From positions 2,480,001 through 2,544,000 of the forward strand of contig NZ_CP040078.1 in NCBI RefSeq assembly GCF_005280735.1: 64,000 nucleotides of DNA, in the 5' to 3' direction. Within the stretch, counting starts at the first letter, position 1. The number at the start of each line of letters is the position of its first letter. The position numbers and the translations under genes are program-made. Source of the stretch: Trinickia violacea (GTDB lineage Bacteria > Pseudomonadota > Gammaproteobacteria > Burkholderiales > Burkholderiaceae). Below the pieces are notes generated by a model, which ran no database searches, was not told the DNA's origin, and saw only the letters and a program-made list of their open reading frames with translations. Shown here one piece after another: positions 1 through 8,580 of the stretch.

Positions 1-87
1 GCATTGCAACGGCAACAGAAATCGACACGGCAGATACCGCAACTCGCCGTATCATCATGGCCTTCGTGCCAACGCCTTGCGAGCATC

Positions 88-1674
88 ATGTCTTTTGCCG
101 TTCCATCCCAAACGAAAACCGCTGCTTTGACCGCTTCCTTATCCACGCGCCTCGCGGCTGCGTCGCTTCGCTTACGCATCCCAGCCGCGATACTCTGCGC
201 GGCACTGGCCGCGTGCACCACGACCGCTCCCGTATCGTCGGGTCCGGCCGCCGAGATCGACCGGGTCAGCCTGTTCCCGATGGCCGCCTACGATCAAGAC
301 GTCGATCACTGGATCAACCCTGCGAGCCCTGACTACGACAAGCCGTTCCTGAGCGCGAGCGACCAGGCGGCGCATGTCGAAGCGCTGCTCGCACGCGAGT
401 TCGGCACCGGCCCGGACAGCCCCTCGCCCTGGAACGCCGCGTTCGTCGACGCGCGCGTGTACGCGGCCCACGGCAGCGACATCGCCGGCCTGCAGAAGAG
501 CCGCATCGCCCGCTACGACAACACGGGCAAGGATGCGCGGCACATCGGCTACGGCCAGAACTTCCGCGAGCACACGAAGGCGTGGATCGACGCCATCGCG
601 CAGAACATGGATGTCGCACAGTTCGAGCGCAACACCGGCTACAACGCGTCGCGCCGGGCCATCGCGACCGGCAATCTGCTCGTGCGCGAATTGCCGACGA
701 TGGATCCGTCCTTCTACTCGCGCCACTTCGCGGGCGAAGGCTATCCGTTCGACAACCTGCAGATTTCGGCGATCCGGCCGGGCACGCCGCTTTACGTGCT
801 GGGCCGCAGCGTGGACGGCGGCTGGGACTATGTGCAGACGCCCGACGTCCAAGGCTGGGTACGCAGCGACAACGTGAGCTTGGCCGACAACACGTTCGTC
901 GAAGCCTGGCGCCGCAATGCGCGCAAAGGGCTCGGCGCGGTCATCGCGGCGTCGGCGAGCGTGGTCGACAGCGGCGGCACGTTCCGCTTCGATGCGCCGG
1001 CCGGCACGCTGCTGCCGCTCGCGCCGCTGCAGCTCGGCGTGAAGCCCGGCACGCGCGTCGTGCTCGTGCCGGTTCGCGATCTCGACGGCCGCGCCGTGAT
1101 CCAGACCGCAAAATTGAGCGACACCCAGATCGTGCCGATGCCGTACGCGGCGACGCCGCGCCATCTCGCGACGCTGATCAAAGCGTTGATCGGCCAACCT
1201 TACGGCTGGGGCAACACGGGGCTCTACAACGACTGCTCGTCCGAATTGCAAAGTGTCTTCGCCGCCTTCGGCGTGTGGCTGCCGCGTCACTCGTCGACGC
1301 AGATGAGCGCGGGGCAGATGGTTGATCTCTCGTCGTCGAGCACGGCGCAACGCCTCGACTATCTGGTCCACAACGGGCAGCCGATGCGCACGCTGATCTA
1401 CATCGGCGGCCACGTGATGCTATACCTCGGCAACACGACGCGCGGCGGGCAAATCGTCCCGGTCGTCTATCAGGACGTATGGGGGCTGCGTCCGGCCGAC
1501 AACAGCCGGCGCGCGGTGATCGGCGGCTCCGTCATCTTCCCCCTGCTCGAAACGATGCCTGAAGATCCCGCGCTGCAATCGCTCGCGGGCACGCCGATCT
1601 TCCAGATCACCGTGCTCGGCGCGCCGGAAAGCGGCACACCGCCCGCGCCCGACGAGGACAATCCGGCGAGCTGA
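88..1674 (+). CDS. SH3/NlpC-P60 family cell-wall hydrolase, predicted lipoprotein
   Basis: Predicted to cleave peptidoglycan stem peptides at the envelope. The 528-residue product starts at ATG 88. The frame is open back to the window edge, so a longer start at TTG 4 cannot be excluded, but this start places a hydrophobic stretch ending in the lipobox LAAC (Cys43) at the N terminus. An N-terminal NlpC-associated domain (around FPMAAYDQDVDHWI) is followed by bacterial SH3 segments (YVLGRSVDGGWDYVQT, GWVRSDNVSL). A C-terminal NlpC/P60 domain has the nucleophile Cys383 in NDCSS and His442 in GGHVMLYLG. This order matches the YkfC-like SH3b1/SH3b2/NLPC_P60 family. No clear ribosome-binding site is visible. 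It stands alone. Confidence 0.85.
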   Translation: MSFAVPSQTKTAALTASLSTRLAAASLRLRIPAAILCAALAACTTTAPVSSGPAAEIDRVSLFPMAAYDQDVDHWINPASPDYDKPFLSASDQAAHVEALLAREFGTGPDSPSPWNAAFVDARVYAAHGSDIAGLQKSRIARYDNTGKDARHIGYGQNFREHTKAWIDAIAQNMDVAQFERNTGYNASRRAIATGNLLVRELPTMDPSFYSRHFAGEGYPFDNLQISAIRPGTPLYVLGRSVDGGWDYVQTPDVQGWVRSDNVSLADNTFVEAWRRNARKGLGAVIAASASVVDSGGTFRFDAPAGTLLPLAPLQLGVKPGTRVVLVPVRDLDGRAVIQTAKLSDTQIVPMPYAATPRHLATLIKALIGQPYGWGNTGLYNDCSSELQSVFAAFGVWLPRHSSTQMSAGQMVDLSSSSTAQRLDYLVHNGQPMRTLIYIGGHVMLYLGNTTRGGQIVPVVYQDVWGLRPADNSRRAVIGGSVIFPLLETMPEDPALQSLAGTPIFQITVLGAPESGTPPAPDEDNPAS

Positions 1675-1702
1675 CCCAGCCTCCCGCGCAAAAAGCAAAA
1701 CG

Positions 1703-1733
1703 GCCTGCCGATGAAAATCCTTCATCGGCAGGC
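1703..1733. terminator. 13-bp perfect hairpin after the NlpC/P60 gene
   Basis: GCCTGCCGATGAA at 1703-1715 pairs perfectly with 1721-1733 around a 5-base loop, 28 bases after the stop at 1674. There is no T tract on the plus strand, but the minus strand reads into a T-rich stretch. It is probably a transcription-termination or mRNA-stabilising hairpin. Confidence 0.55.
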
Positions 1734-1807
1734 TGTCCGGCGCGATTCGCAGGCGCGTCGGTTGCGTTCCGCTTCGGCTCAGTGCGCCGCTCATAGGGAA
1801 ATACCGA

Positions 1808-2380
1808 ATGCCTCCCGCTCTGCCATTTCCGCCCGAAGGCATCGTCACGGCTCGCGTCGTTCTACGCACAGCGAGCCCTGCCGATTCCGAGACCCTGCTC
1901 GCGTATTACGCCGCCAACAGCGCCCACCTGAAGCCCTGGGAGCCGGCAAGGCCCCCGCACTTCTATGAAAGGCAGTCGATCGAAGCGCGCCTCGCACTCA
2001 TGACCGAACAGATGGCCGCGGGCAACGCCCTGCATGTGTTGCTGTTCGAGCGCAGCGAAGGCGAACTGATTGGAGACTGCAACTTCACGAATATCGTTCG
2101 CGGGCCCTTCCAGGCATGTCATCTCGGGTACGCGCTCGGCGCGCGCTTCGAGGGTCGCGGGCTGATGCACGAAGCTCTGAGCGCCGCCATCGCGTTCATG
2201 TTCGAGACCGTCGGATTGCATCGCGTGATGGCGAACTACCGGCCGGAAAACCAGCGCAGCGCGCGCCTCTTGGAGAAGCTCGGCTTCGAGCGCGAAGGGC
2301 TGGCCCGCGCCTATCTGAAGATCGATGGAGCCTGGGCCGATCACGTGCTGACCTCCCTGATCAACCCGGCCGATCGATAA
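1808..2380 (+). CDS. RimJ-like GNAT N-acetyltransferase
   Basis: 190-residue cytoplasmic acetyltransferase of the GNAT superfamily, closest in pattern to RimJ/RimL enzymes that acetylate protein N termini from acetyl-CoA. It has the RimJ-style opening TARVVLRTASPADSETLLAYY and the acetyl-CoA-binding loop GARFEGRGLMHEALSAAI. The conserved C-terminal signature is NQRSARLLEKLGFEREGLAR. Length is normal for the family. True RimJ acts on ribosomal protein S5; whether this paralog does so cannot be read from sequence. It ends convergently against the MFS gene, with a hairpin between them. Confidence 0.85.
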   Translation: MPPALPFPPEGIVTARVVLRTASPADSETLLAYYAANSAHLKPWEPARPPHFYERQSIEARLALMTEQMAAGNALHVLLFERSEGELIGDCNFTNIVRGPFQACHLGYALGARFEGRGLMHEALSAAIAFMFETVGLHRVMANYRPENQRSARLLEKLGFEREGLARAYLKIDGAWADHVLTSLINPADR

Positions 2381-2398
2381 CGAAATTGGCGTCGTTAG

Positions 2399-2421
2399 GC
2401 AGCCCGACACAATCGGGCTGC
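2399..2421. terminator. hairpin between convergent genes
   Basis: GCAGCCCGA (2399-2407) pairs perfectly with TCGGGCTGC (2413-2421) across a CACAA loop. It lies between the GNAT stop at 2380 and the MFS stop at 2432, so it could serve both strands. It lacks a strong T run. Confidence 0.6.
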
Positions 2422-2431
2422 GTCCGCCCGT

Positions 2432-3733
2432 CTACTGAGGCAACGTCTCGCCGCGCGTTTCGGGGGCGAGCGGAATGATGAAAAGCCCGATCACGAACGC
2501 GATCGCCGTCAGCGCGACCGGCACGCCGAGCGTATGCAAATGCAGCACCGCCGCGCCGAGCAGAAAGTTCACGCCCGCGCCGACGAACCGGCCGAACGAC
2601 GTGCAAAACGCAAACGCGGTAGCACGCACGCGCGTCTCGAACTGCTCGGGCAGCCACAAGCTGAAGAGCGCGAAGTTGCCGCCGAAAAAGCCCAGCACGA
2701 AGAGCCACGCGATGAACGGCGCAAGACCATCGGGCAGATAGAAAGCCCAGCCGAAACTCCCCGCAATCGATACCGCCATCCCCGCAAAATAAATCGCAAG
2801 CGTCTTCCTGCGCCCGACTTGCTCCGCGAGCCAAGGCAATACCAGGCAGCCCAGTATCGTGCCGATCGACAACAAGCCCGTTGCCAGCGACGCCGTCTTG
2901 ATCGCGCCGTTCTTGTCCATGCCCGCCTTCGTCGCGAGCTGAATCACGGCCGACGGTTCATAGACCGCCCCCGCCCACAAGCCCACGATGGCGATCGTCA
3001 AGAGCGCGCAAGCCACCCAGGTGCGGCGCCGATAGCGCGGACCGAAGATCTCGCGCAACGGCTTCACGTGAACCTTCGTGCTCGCCTCGGCCTTCTGCCA
3101 CTTCTCCGTTTCCTTCACGCGCGTCAGCACCAGAATCGCGACGAAGACCGGCACCGCGCCGGTCAGGAACATGGCGCGCCAGCCGAAATGCACGCCGACC
3201 GTGTAGTTGAGCGCCGCTGCCAAAAAGAAGCCGGCGTAGTAGCCGGTCTGCAAGTAGCCCGCGCCCATCTTGCGCCGGTCCTCGGGCCACGACTCCGCGA
3301 CATAGGTGCCCGCGAGCGCCCATTCGCCGCCGATCCCAACACCCGCGATAAAGCGGAAGATCGCGAGCTCCCACACGTTCTGCGCAATGGCCGAAAGCCC
3401 CGTGAAGATCGCGAACGTGAAGATCGTGCCGGCCAGTACCTTCGTGCGTCCGAAGCGGTCGGCAATCGGCCCCCAAATGAACGACAAGCCCCAGCCGACG
3501 AGAAACAGCGCGAACAGCAGCGAGCCGGCAAGCCCGACATTGGCCGGCGTCGCCGCATAGCCCGATCGCGGCAGCAACTCTGTCAGCGCGGGCGTCAGCA
3601 CGAGCGCGTAGATGAACGAGTCCATCCCGTCCAGCGTCCAGCCCGTCCACGCCCCCCAAAACCCCGCAATCTGCGAACGATTGAGCGGCGTGCGTTGTCG
3701 CGCGAGCCTCGCGCGGTCCGTCATTGAACTCAT
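2432..3733 (-). CDS. MFS transporter, candidate malonate/organic-acid importer
   Basis: 433-residue, 12-helix inner-membrane transporter of the major facilitator superfamily (metabolite:H+ symporter type). It has the loop 2-3 signature GPIADRFGRTK, the helix-1 acidic motif LDGMDSFIYAL and the helix-4/5 region FIAGVGIGGEWALAG. ATG 3733 is chosen because GGAGGAG lies just upstream. The gene is transcribed divergently from the GntR gene that heads the mdc operon, and the intergenic region holds a near-perfect palindrome. No MdcL/MdcM or MatC transporter is encoded in the window, so malonate uptake is the best guess. The substrate is inferred from context only. Confidence 0.85.
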   Translation of the reverse strand: MSSMTDRARLARQRTPLNRSQIAGFWGAWTGWTLDGMDSFIYALVLTPALTELLPRSGYAATPANVGLAGSLLFALFLVGWGLSFIWGPIADRFGRTKVLAGTIFTFAIFTGLSAIAQNVWELAIFRFIAGVGIGGEWALAGTYVAESWPEDRRKMGAGYLQTGYYAGFFLAAALNYTVGVHFGWRAMFLTGAVPVFVAILVLTRVKETEKWQKAEASTKVHVKPLREIFGPRYRRRTWVACALLTIAIVGLWAGAVYEPSAVIQLATKAGMDKNGAIKTASLATGLLSIGTILGCLVLPWLAEQVGRRKTLAIYFAGMAVSIAGSFGWAFYLPDGLAPFIAWLFVLGFFGGNFALFSLWLPEQFETRVRATAFAFCTSFGRFVGAGVNFLLGAAVLHLHTLGVPVALTAIAFVIGLFIIPLAPETRGETLPQ

Positions 3734-3874
3734 CTTGCTCCTCCGGTAATACGGTTGAACGTCTAGACTCAACTCAAATGAACCCGCGAGCGTGCGGCAG
3801 ATGCCGCTACGCTCGCGTCGGATACGTGCCAGACCTCGGTTTTGTTGTCGGGTTTTTCCCGTTGTCGAGTTCGT

Positions 3875-3890
3875 ATTTTATATATAATAT
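3875..3890. promoter_or_regulatory. AT-rich palindrome, candidate operator of the mdc GntR regulator
   Basis: ATTTTATATATAATAT matches its own reverse complement at 14 of 16 positions and sits 8 bases before the GntR start codon, in the divergent MFS/GntR promoter region. The surrounding DNA is GC-rich, so the AT-rich symmetry stands out. GntR regulators commonly bind such elements for autoregulation. It could also simply be a -10 region. Confidence 0.45.
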
Positions 3891-3898
3891 TTGCCATC

Positions 3899-4690
3899 AT
3901 GAATGACGCAACGACTCGTTTTCCCTTAGACGATCCGTCCGGCGCGAACGCGCTGCCTGGCACGATTTCTGTCGCAGAACGCGCGAGCGCCTCGCGGATG
4001 ATCGCGAACGCGCTGCGCGATGCGATCGTCGACGGCACCCTCGCGCCTGGCGCACCGCTGCGCCAGGACGCGATCGCACGGCACTTTTCGGTCAGCGCGA
4101 TTCCCGTGCGCGAAGCGCTGCGTCAGCTCGAAAGCGAAGGCTGGGCCAAGGTCGAGATCAACAAAGGCGCGACCGTCGCGCCTTTGTCCGCCGATGAGGC
4201 GCGCGAAATCTACGAGATCCGCGCCGCGCTCGAGAGCCTCGCGATCGGCCTCGCGATTCCCGCTCACACGCGTGCCTCGCTGCAACAGGCGGAAGCGCTG
4301 TGCAAGGCCGCAACGGCGGAATCGGACCCCTCGCTCTATGTCGCGCGCAATGAAGCGTTCCATATGAGCCTCTATGCGCCTGCCGCGCGGCCGCAACTGT
4401 TCGAATTGATCGGCGTGCTGCACCGGCGCGGCGAACGCTATCTGCGGCTCAAGTTCGGCCTGCCGTCGTACAAGGGCGAGTCCGATCGCGAACACACGGC
4501 GCTGCTCAAGGCCGTGCGCAGGCACGATATCGCCGCGGCGCAATTGCTCGTCACCGAGCATCTGCTCGACACCGGCGACCTCCTGCATCGCTTCCTCTGC
4601 GAAAACGCGGAAGCCGTGAGCGCCGCCAGTGCGCCGTCCAAAACTCGCAAGCCGCGCGCGAAACGCGAGCGCGCCACCTCCGGGAGCTGA
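3899..4690 (+). CDS. GntR/FCD regulator, MdcY-like
   Basis: 263-residue regulator. An N-terminal winged helix (ASRMIANALRDAIVDGTLAPG, then HFSVSAIPVREALRQLESEG) is followed by an all-helical FCD effector domain containing EIRAALESLAIGLAI and NEAFHMSLYAPA. In Acinetobacter the GntR protein MdcY represses the mdc operon, whereas Pseudomonas and Klebsiella use the LysR protein MdcR. This gene takes the MdcY role by position: it lies 7 bases before mdcA on the same strand and diverges from an MFS gene. No convincing ribosome-binding site precedes ATG 3899. Malonate as effector is inference. Confidence 0.85.
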   Translation: MNDATTRFPLDDPSGANALPGTISVAERASASRMIANALRDAIVDGTLAPGAPLRQDAIARHFSVSAIPVREALRQLESEGWAKVEINKGATVAPLSADEAREIYEIRAALESLAIGLAIPAHTRASLQQAEALCKAATAESDPSLYVARNEAFHMSLYAPAARPQLFELIGVLHRRGERYLRLKFGLPSYKGESDREHTALLKAVRRHDIAAAQLLVTEHLLDTGDLLHRFLCENAEAVSAASAPSKTRKPRAKRERATSGS

Positions 4691-4697
4691 ACCGCCG

Positions 4698-6368
4698 ATG
4701 AATCACCCAGCCTTCACCTCGTCCGTCACAACCGCCGCCCGCTCGTGGACCACGCTGCGCGATGAAAAAGCGCGGCGCCTTGCGGCCATCGCGCCCTGGC
4801 TCGAAGAGCGTGTGCTGCCGCGCGAGCGCATCGTCGCCGCGCTCGAAACGCTGATCCGTCCCGGCGACCGCGTGGCGCTCGAAGGCGACAATCAAAAGCA
4901 GGCCGACTTTCTGTCGCGCTCGCTCGCGAAAGTCGATCCGAAAAAAGTGCATGACGTTCACTTGCTGATTTCGAGCATCAGCCGCCCCGAACATCTGACG
5001 CTGTTCGAGCAAGGCATCGCGCACAAGGTCGATTTTTCGTTTGCGGGCCCGCAGAGCCTGCGCGTGGCGCAGTTGCTCGAAGACGGGCAATTGGAGATCG
5101 GCGCGATCTATACGTACGTCGAGCTGTATGCGCGGATGTTCGTCGATTTGACGCCGAACGTCGCGCTGCTGTGCGCGGAGAAAGCCGACCGCCACGGCAA
5201 TCTGTACACGGGGCCGAACACCGAAGACACGCCCACCATCGCCGAGGCCGCCGCGTTCCGCCACGGCATCGTGATCGTGCAAGTCAACGAAGTCGTCGAC
5301 GAGCTGCCGCGCGTCGATATCCCCGGCTCGTGGGTGGACATCGTCGTCGAGGCCGATCGCCCGTTCGCGGTCGAGCCGCTCTTCACACGCGACCCGCGTC
5401 ATATCGGCGACTTGCAGGTGCTGACCGCGATGATGGTGATTCGCGGCATCTATGAAGCGTACGGCATCACGTCGCTCAATCACGGCATCGGCTTCGACAC
5501 GGCGGCGATCGAGCTGCTCTTGCCGACCTATGGCGAATCGCTCGGCTTGAAGGGCAAGATTTGCCGCAACTGGACGCTCAATCCGCACCCGACGTTGATT
5601 CCGGCCATCGAGTCCGGCTGGGTCGACAGCGTGCATTGCTTCGGCAGTGAAGTCGGGATGGAGGCGTATATCGAGGCGCGTCCCGACATCTTCTTCACGG
5701 GCCGCGACGGCAGCCTGCGCTCGAACCGCGTGCTGTGCCAACTGGCCGGGCAATACGGTGTCGATCTCTTCATCGGCTCGACGCTGCAGATCGATGCCGA
5801 CGCGAACTCTTCGACCGTCACGCGCGGACGTCTCGCGGGTTTCGGCGGTGCGCCGAACATGGGACACGATCCGCGCGGGCGGCGTCATTCGAGCGAAGCG
5901 TGGCTCAAGCTGCTGAAGGCGAACGGCCCGATTGCGCGCGGCCACAAGCTCGTCGTTCAGCTTGCCGAAACCTACAAGAAAGGCGGCGAACCGACCTTCG
6001 TCGACGAGCTCGACGCGATCGCCGTCGGCGCGAAAAGCGGCATGCCGATCGCGCCCGTGATGATCTACGGCGACGACGTGAGCCACGTCGTCACCGAAGA
6101 AGGCATTGCGCATTTGCACAAGGCCGAAGGCATCGACGAACGGCGCGCGGCGCTCGCTGCCGTGGCCGGCGTCACGCCGATCGGATTGCGCGCCAAACCC
6201 GAGCAAACCGCGGCGCTGCGGCGGCGCGGCATCGTCGCGTATCCGGAAGACCTCGGCATTCGACGCGGCGAAGCGAAACGTTCGTTGCTCGCCGCACGCA
6301 GCATCGACGATCTCGTCACGTGGTCGGGCGGCCTCTACACGCCGCCCGCGCGCTTTCGGAGCTGGTAA
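4698..6368 (+). CDS. mdcA: malonate decarboxylase alpha subunit (ACP transferase)
   Basis: 556-residue subunit that exchanges acetate for malonate on the acyl carrier protein MdcC, forming malonyl-S-ACP and releasing acetate. Length and sequence (GDRVALEGDNQKQADFLSRS, YGDDVSHVVTEEGIAHL) match the MdcA family, which belongs to the CoA-transferase-like fold. ATG 4698 is preceded by GGGAG. It is the first enzymatic gene of a compact operon in the canonical order mdcA-B-C-D-E-G-H, and lies 7 bases after the GntR stop, so the regulator and the enzyme are probably cotranscribed. Confidence 0.95.
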   Translation: MNHPAFTSSVTTAARSWTTLRDEKARRLAAIAPWLEERVLPRERIVAALETLIRPGDRVALEGDNQKQADFLSRSLAKVDPKKVHDVHLLISSISRPEHLTLFEQGIAHKVDFSFAGPQSLRVAQLLEDGQLEIGAIYTYVELYARMFVDLTPNVALLCAEKADRHGNLYTGPNTEDTPTIAEAAAFRHGIVIVQVNEVVDELPRVDIPGSWVDIVVEADRPFAVEPLFTRDPRHIGDLQVLTAMMVIRGIYEAYGITSLNHGIGFDTAAIELLLPTYGESLGLKGKICRNWTLNPHPTLIPAIESGWVDSVHCFGSEVGMEAYIEARPDIFFTGRDGSLRSNRVLCQLAGQYGVDLFIGSTLQIDADANSSTVTRGRLAGFGGAPNMGHDPRGRRHSSEAWLKLLKANGPIARGHKLVVQLAETYKKGGEPTFVDELDAIAVGAKSGMPIAPVMIYGDDVSHVVTEEGIAHLHKAEGIDERRAALAAVAGVTPIGLRAKPEQTAALRRRGIVAYPEDLGIRRGEAKRSLLAARSIDDLVTWSGGLYTPPARFRSW

Positions 6369-6371
6369 GCG

Positions 6372-7325
6372 ATGAGCGCCACGACAGCCTGCGCGGAACT
6401 TGCCTGCGTGCCCCGCGCCGCGCCGCGCGCAAGTCAAGCGGCGCCTTCGGCCGCAGACGCGAATCGAGCGCCTTCCGATGCCCGCCTCGCACGCTTCGCC
6501 GTCGATGCCCTGCTCGAAGAAGCGCACCTCACGCCGAAGCCGGCGCTCGTCGACCGGCGCGGCAGCGGCGCGCATCGCGACCTCGATCTTGCCGTGATGA
6601 CACGCTCCGCTCTCGCGCTCGAACCCACGTTCGAGGCGCTCGCGCGGGCGTCCCGCAACCGCGCGCCGTCGGTGCCGCTGCGCGCGCAGCTCGCGCAAAT
6701 CGGCCGCGCCGGTGAAGCCGCGATGATGCGCGCGACGGGCGGCAGCAACGCGCATCGCGGCGCGATCTGGATCGTCGGCCTGCTGGTTGCGGGCGCAACG
6801 ATTTGCGGCAACGTCCAGGCGTCGAGCGCGGCGCGCATCTGCGATCTCGGCGCGCAGATCGCGTGCTTTCCCGATCGCTTCGCCCCGTCCGCCGACAGCA
6901 ACGGTACGCGCGTGCGCGACCGCTATGGCGTCGGCGGCGCGCGGCGTGAGGCACAGGACGGGTTTCCGCACGTGATCGGCGTCGGCTTGCCCGCGCTCGA
7001 CGCCGCGCGGCAACGCGGCGTCGACGAAAACGCGGCACGTGTCGACACGCTGCTCGCGATCATGACGTCGCTCGACGACACCTGCCTGCTGCATCGTGCC
7101 GGCTGGCCCGCGCTCACCGCCGCCAAGCGCGGTGCGCGCCGCGTCCTCGACACCGGCGGCAGCTCGACTGCGAGCGGACGTGCCGAACTCGATTCGCTCG
7201 AGCGCACGCTGCTCGCGCTGAACGCGTCCCCCGGCGGCGCGGCGGACTTGCTCGCCGCGACTCTTTTCATCGACAAGCTGGTCCGCCACCGGACCAGCGG
7301 GAGCCCCACGACATGGAACATCTGA
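6372..7325 (+). CDS. mdcB: triphosphoribosyl-dephospho-CoA synthase
   Basis: 317-residue CitG/MdcB-family enzyme that joins 3'-dephospho-CoA and the ribose triphosphate part of ATP, giving the precursor of the MdcC prosthetic group. Family landmarks include LTPKPALVDRRGSGAHRDLD near residues 56-75 and an aspartate-containing loop SLDDTCLLHRAG further on. It starts 3 bases after the mdcA stop, with GGAG inside the mdcA 3' end, and its last 13 bases overlap mdcC, which suggests translational coupling. Confidence 0.93.
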   Translation: MSATTACAELACVPRAAPRASQAAPSAADANRAPSDARLARFAVDALLEEAHLTPKPALVDRRGSGAHRDLDLAVMTRSALALEPTFEALARASRNRAPSVPLRAQLAQIGRAGEAAMMRATGGSNAHRGAIWIVGLLVAGATICGNVQASSAARICDLGAQIACFPDRFAPSADSNGTRVRDRYGVGGARREAQDGFPHVIGVGLPALDAARQRGVDENAARVDTLLAIMTSLDDTCLLHRAGWPALTAAKRGARRVLDTGGSSTASGRAELDSLERTLLALNASPGGAADLLAATLFIDKLVRHRTSGSPTTWNI

Positions 7326-7627
7326 CGTTCGACTACCCGGCACAGCGTCCCGTGACCGCCCGCGCACATGTAGGCGTGGTCGGCTCCGGCGACCTCGAAG
7401 TGCTGTTGGCGCCGAGCGATGCGATGACGGCGCGCGTCGTCGTGCGCACGAGCGTCGACGGCTACGGACACATCTGGAAGCACGTGCTCGATCGCTTCTT
7501 CACGCGCTACGACGGCGCGGCGTCGATCGAGATCAACGACTTCGGCGCCACGCCTGGGGTCGTCGCGCTGCGGCTGGCCGAAGCGGTCGAGGCCTCCGAA
7601 CAAGGCGCCGGGAGGGAGGCGTCATGA
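7313..7627 (+). CDS. mdcC: malonate decarboxylase delta subunit (acyl carrier protein)
   Basis: 104-residue specialised acyl carrier protein. Ser25 in VGSGDLEVLL is at the same position as the serine that carries the phosphoribosyl-dephospho-CoA arm in Klebsiella MdcC. The arm shuttles malonyl and acetyl groups between MdcA and MdcDE. The start lies inside mdcB behind a GGGAG ribosome-binding site, and the stop overlaps the start of mdcD. Confidence 0.93.
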   Translation: MEHLTFDYPAQRPVTARAHVGVVGSGDLEVLLAPSDAMTARVVVRTSVDGYGHIWKHVLDRFFTRYDGAASIEINDFGATPGVVALRLAEAVEASEQGAGREAS

Positions 7628-8580
7628 GCGAGAGCGGCGCTATCGATAGGAACAACGACACGAACAACGGCGCGGCACATCCCGCGCCCCTCGTTCGCGA
7701 GAGCTTCATCGAATTGCCCGCACGTGAACGTGCGCGCGCACTGCTCGACGCCGGCACGTTTCGCGAACTGCTCGGGCCGTTCGACAAGCTCGAATCGCCG
7801 TGGCTGCCGTTGCAAGGCATCGTATGCCAGGCCGACGACGGCGCCGTGATCGCGCGCGGCACGATCGACGGCGCGCCTGCCGTCATCGCTGCGATCGAAT
7901 CGGCGTTCCAGGGCGGCAGCATCGGCGAGGTGTCCGGCAGCAAAATCGCCGGGGCATTGGAACTCGCGTTGCGCGATTGCGAACGAGGCAAGCTCGTGCG
8001 CCCGGTCATCGTGTTCGAGACCGGCGGCGTGCGCTTGCAGGAAGCGAATCTCGGGCTCGCGGTCATCGCCGAAATTCAGGCGGCGATCGTCGCGCTGCGC
8101 CGCCACGTGCCGGTCGTCGGCGTGATTGCGGGCATGGTCGGCTGCTTCGGCGGGATGTCGCTTGCGGCGGCGCTGTGCTCCTATCTCGTCGCGACCAAGC
8201 AGGGGCGGCTCGGCATGAACGGTCCTGAAGTGATCGAGCAGGAAGCGGGCATCGACGAACTCGATGCGAGCGACCGGCGCTACGTCTGGCGCTTGATCGG
8301 CGGCGAGCAGCGCGCGGCGACCGGTCTCGTCGACATGCTCGCGGACGACGACACGAACACCCTCCGCGCCGCTGTGCGCGATGCGTTTGCGCGCGGCGTG
8401 CCGGCGCAGCATCGAAGCGAAGCGGTCGAGTCGTATCAGGCGTTGCTCGCGCAGATCGATCCGGCCGATGTCTCGCCCGACGCGATGCGCGCTGTGTTTC
8501 AGGTGAACGCGTCACGCGGCCGCACGGCATCGGCCGGCGCGCAACAGCAGCAGCAGCAGCAGCAGGAGGAGCAAGCATGA
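7624..8580 (+). CDS. mdcD: malonate decarboxylase beta subunit
   Basis: 318-residue carboxyltransferase-fold subunit that with MdcE decarboxylates malonyl-S-ACP to acetyl-S-ACP without biotin. The carboxyltransferase core runs roughly from residues 50 to 230, including GMVGCFGGMSLAAALCSYL. The start overlaps the mdcC stop in ATGA and the stop overlaps the mdcE start in the same way. Oddity: the C terminus carries eight consecutive glutamines encoded by CAA plus seven CAG triplets, outside the conserved core and directly before the mdcE ribosome-binding site. Confidence 0.94.
   Translation: MSESGAIDRNNDTNNGAAHPAPLVRESFIELPARERARALLDAGTFRELLGPFDKLESPWLPLQGIVCQADDGAVIARGTIDGAPAVIAAIESAFQGGSIGEVSGSKIAGALELALRDCERGKLVRPVIVFETGGVRLQEANLGLAVIAEIQAAIVALRRHVPVVGVIAGMVGCFGGMSLAAALCSYLVATKQGRLGMNGPEVIEQEAGIDELDASDRRYVWRLIGGEQRAATGLVDMLADDDTNTLRAAVRDAFARGVPAQHRSEAVESYQALLAQIDPADVSPDAMRAVFQVNASRGRTASAGAQQQQQQQQEEQA
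8545..8565 (+). repeat. (CAG)7 microsatellite at the mdcD 3' end
   Basis: Seven perfect CAG triplets encode a glutamine run near the MdcD C terminus. The array runs into GGAGGAG, which is the ribosome-binding site of mdcE (ATG 8577). Slippage would change the glutamine count but not the reading frame. Confidence 0.85.

Noticed and set aside
4551..7367. 938-residue minus-strand frame opposite mdcA and mdcB
   Set aside because: It is a high-GC antisense shadow; the plus-strand genes match well-known families over the same bases.
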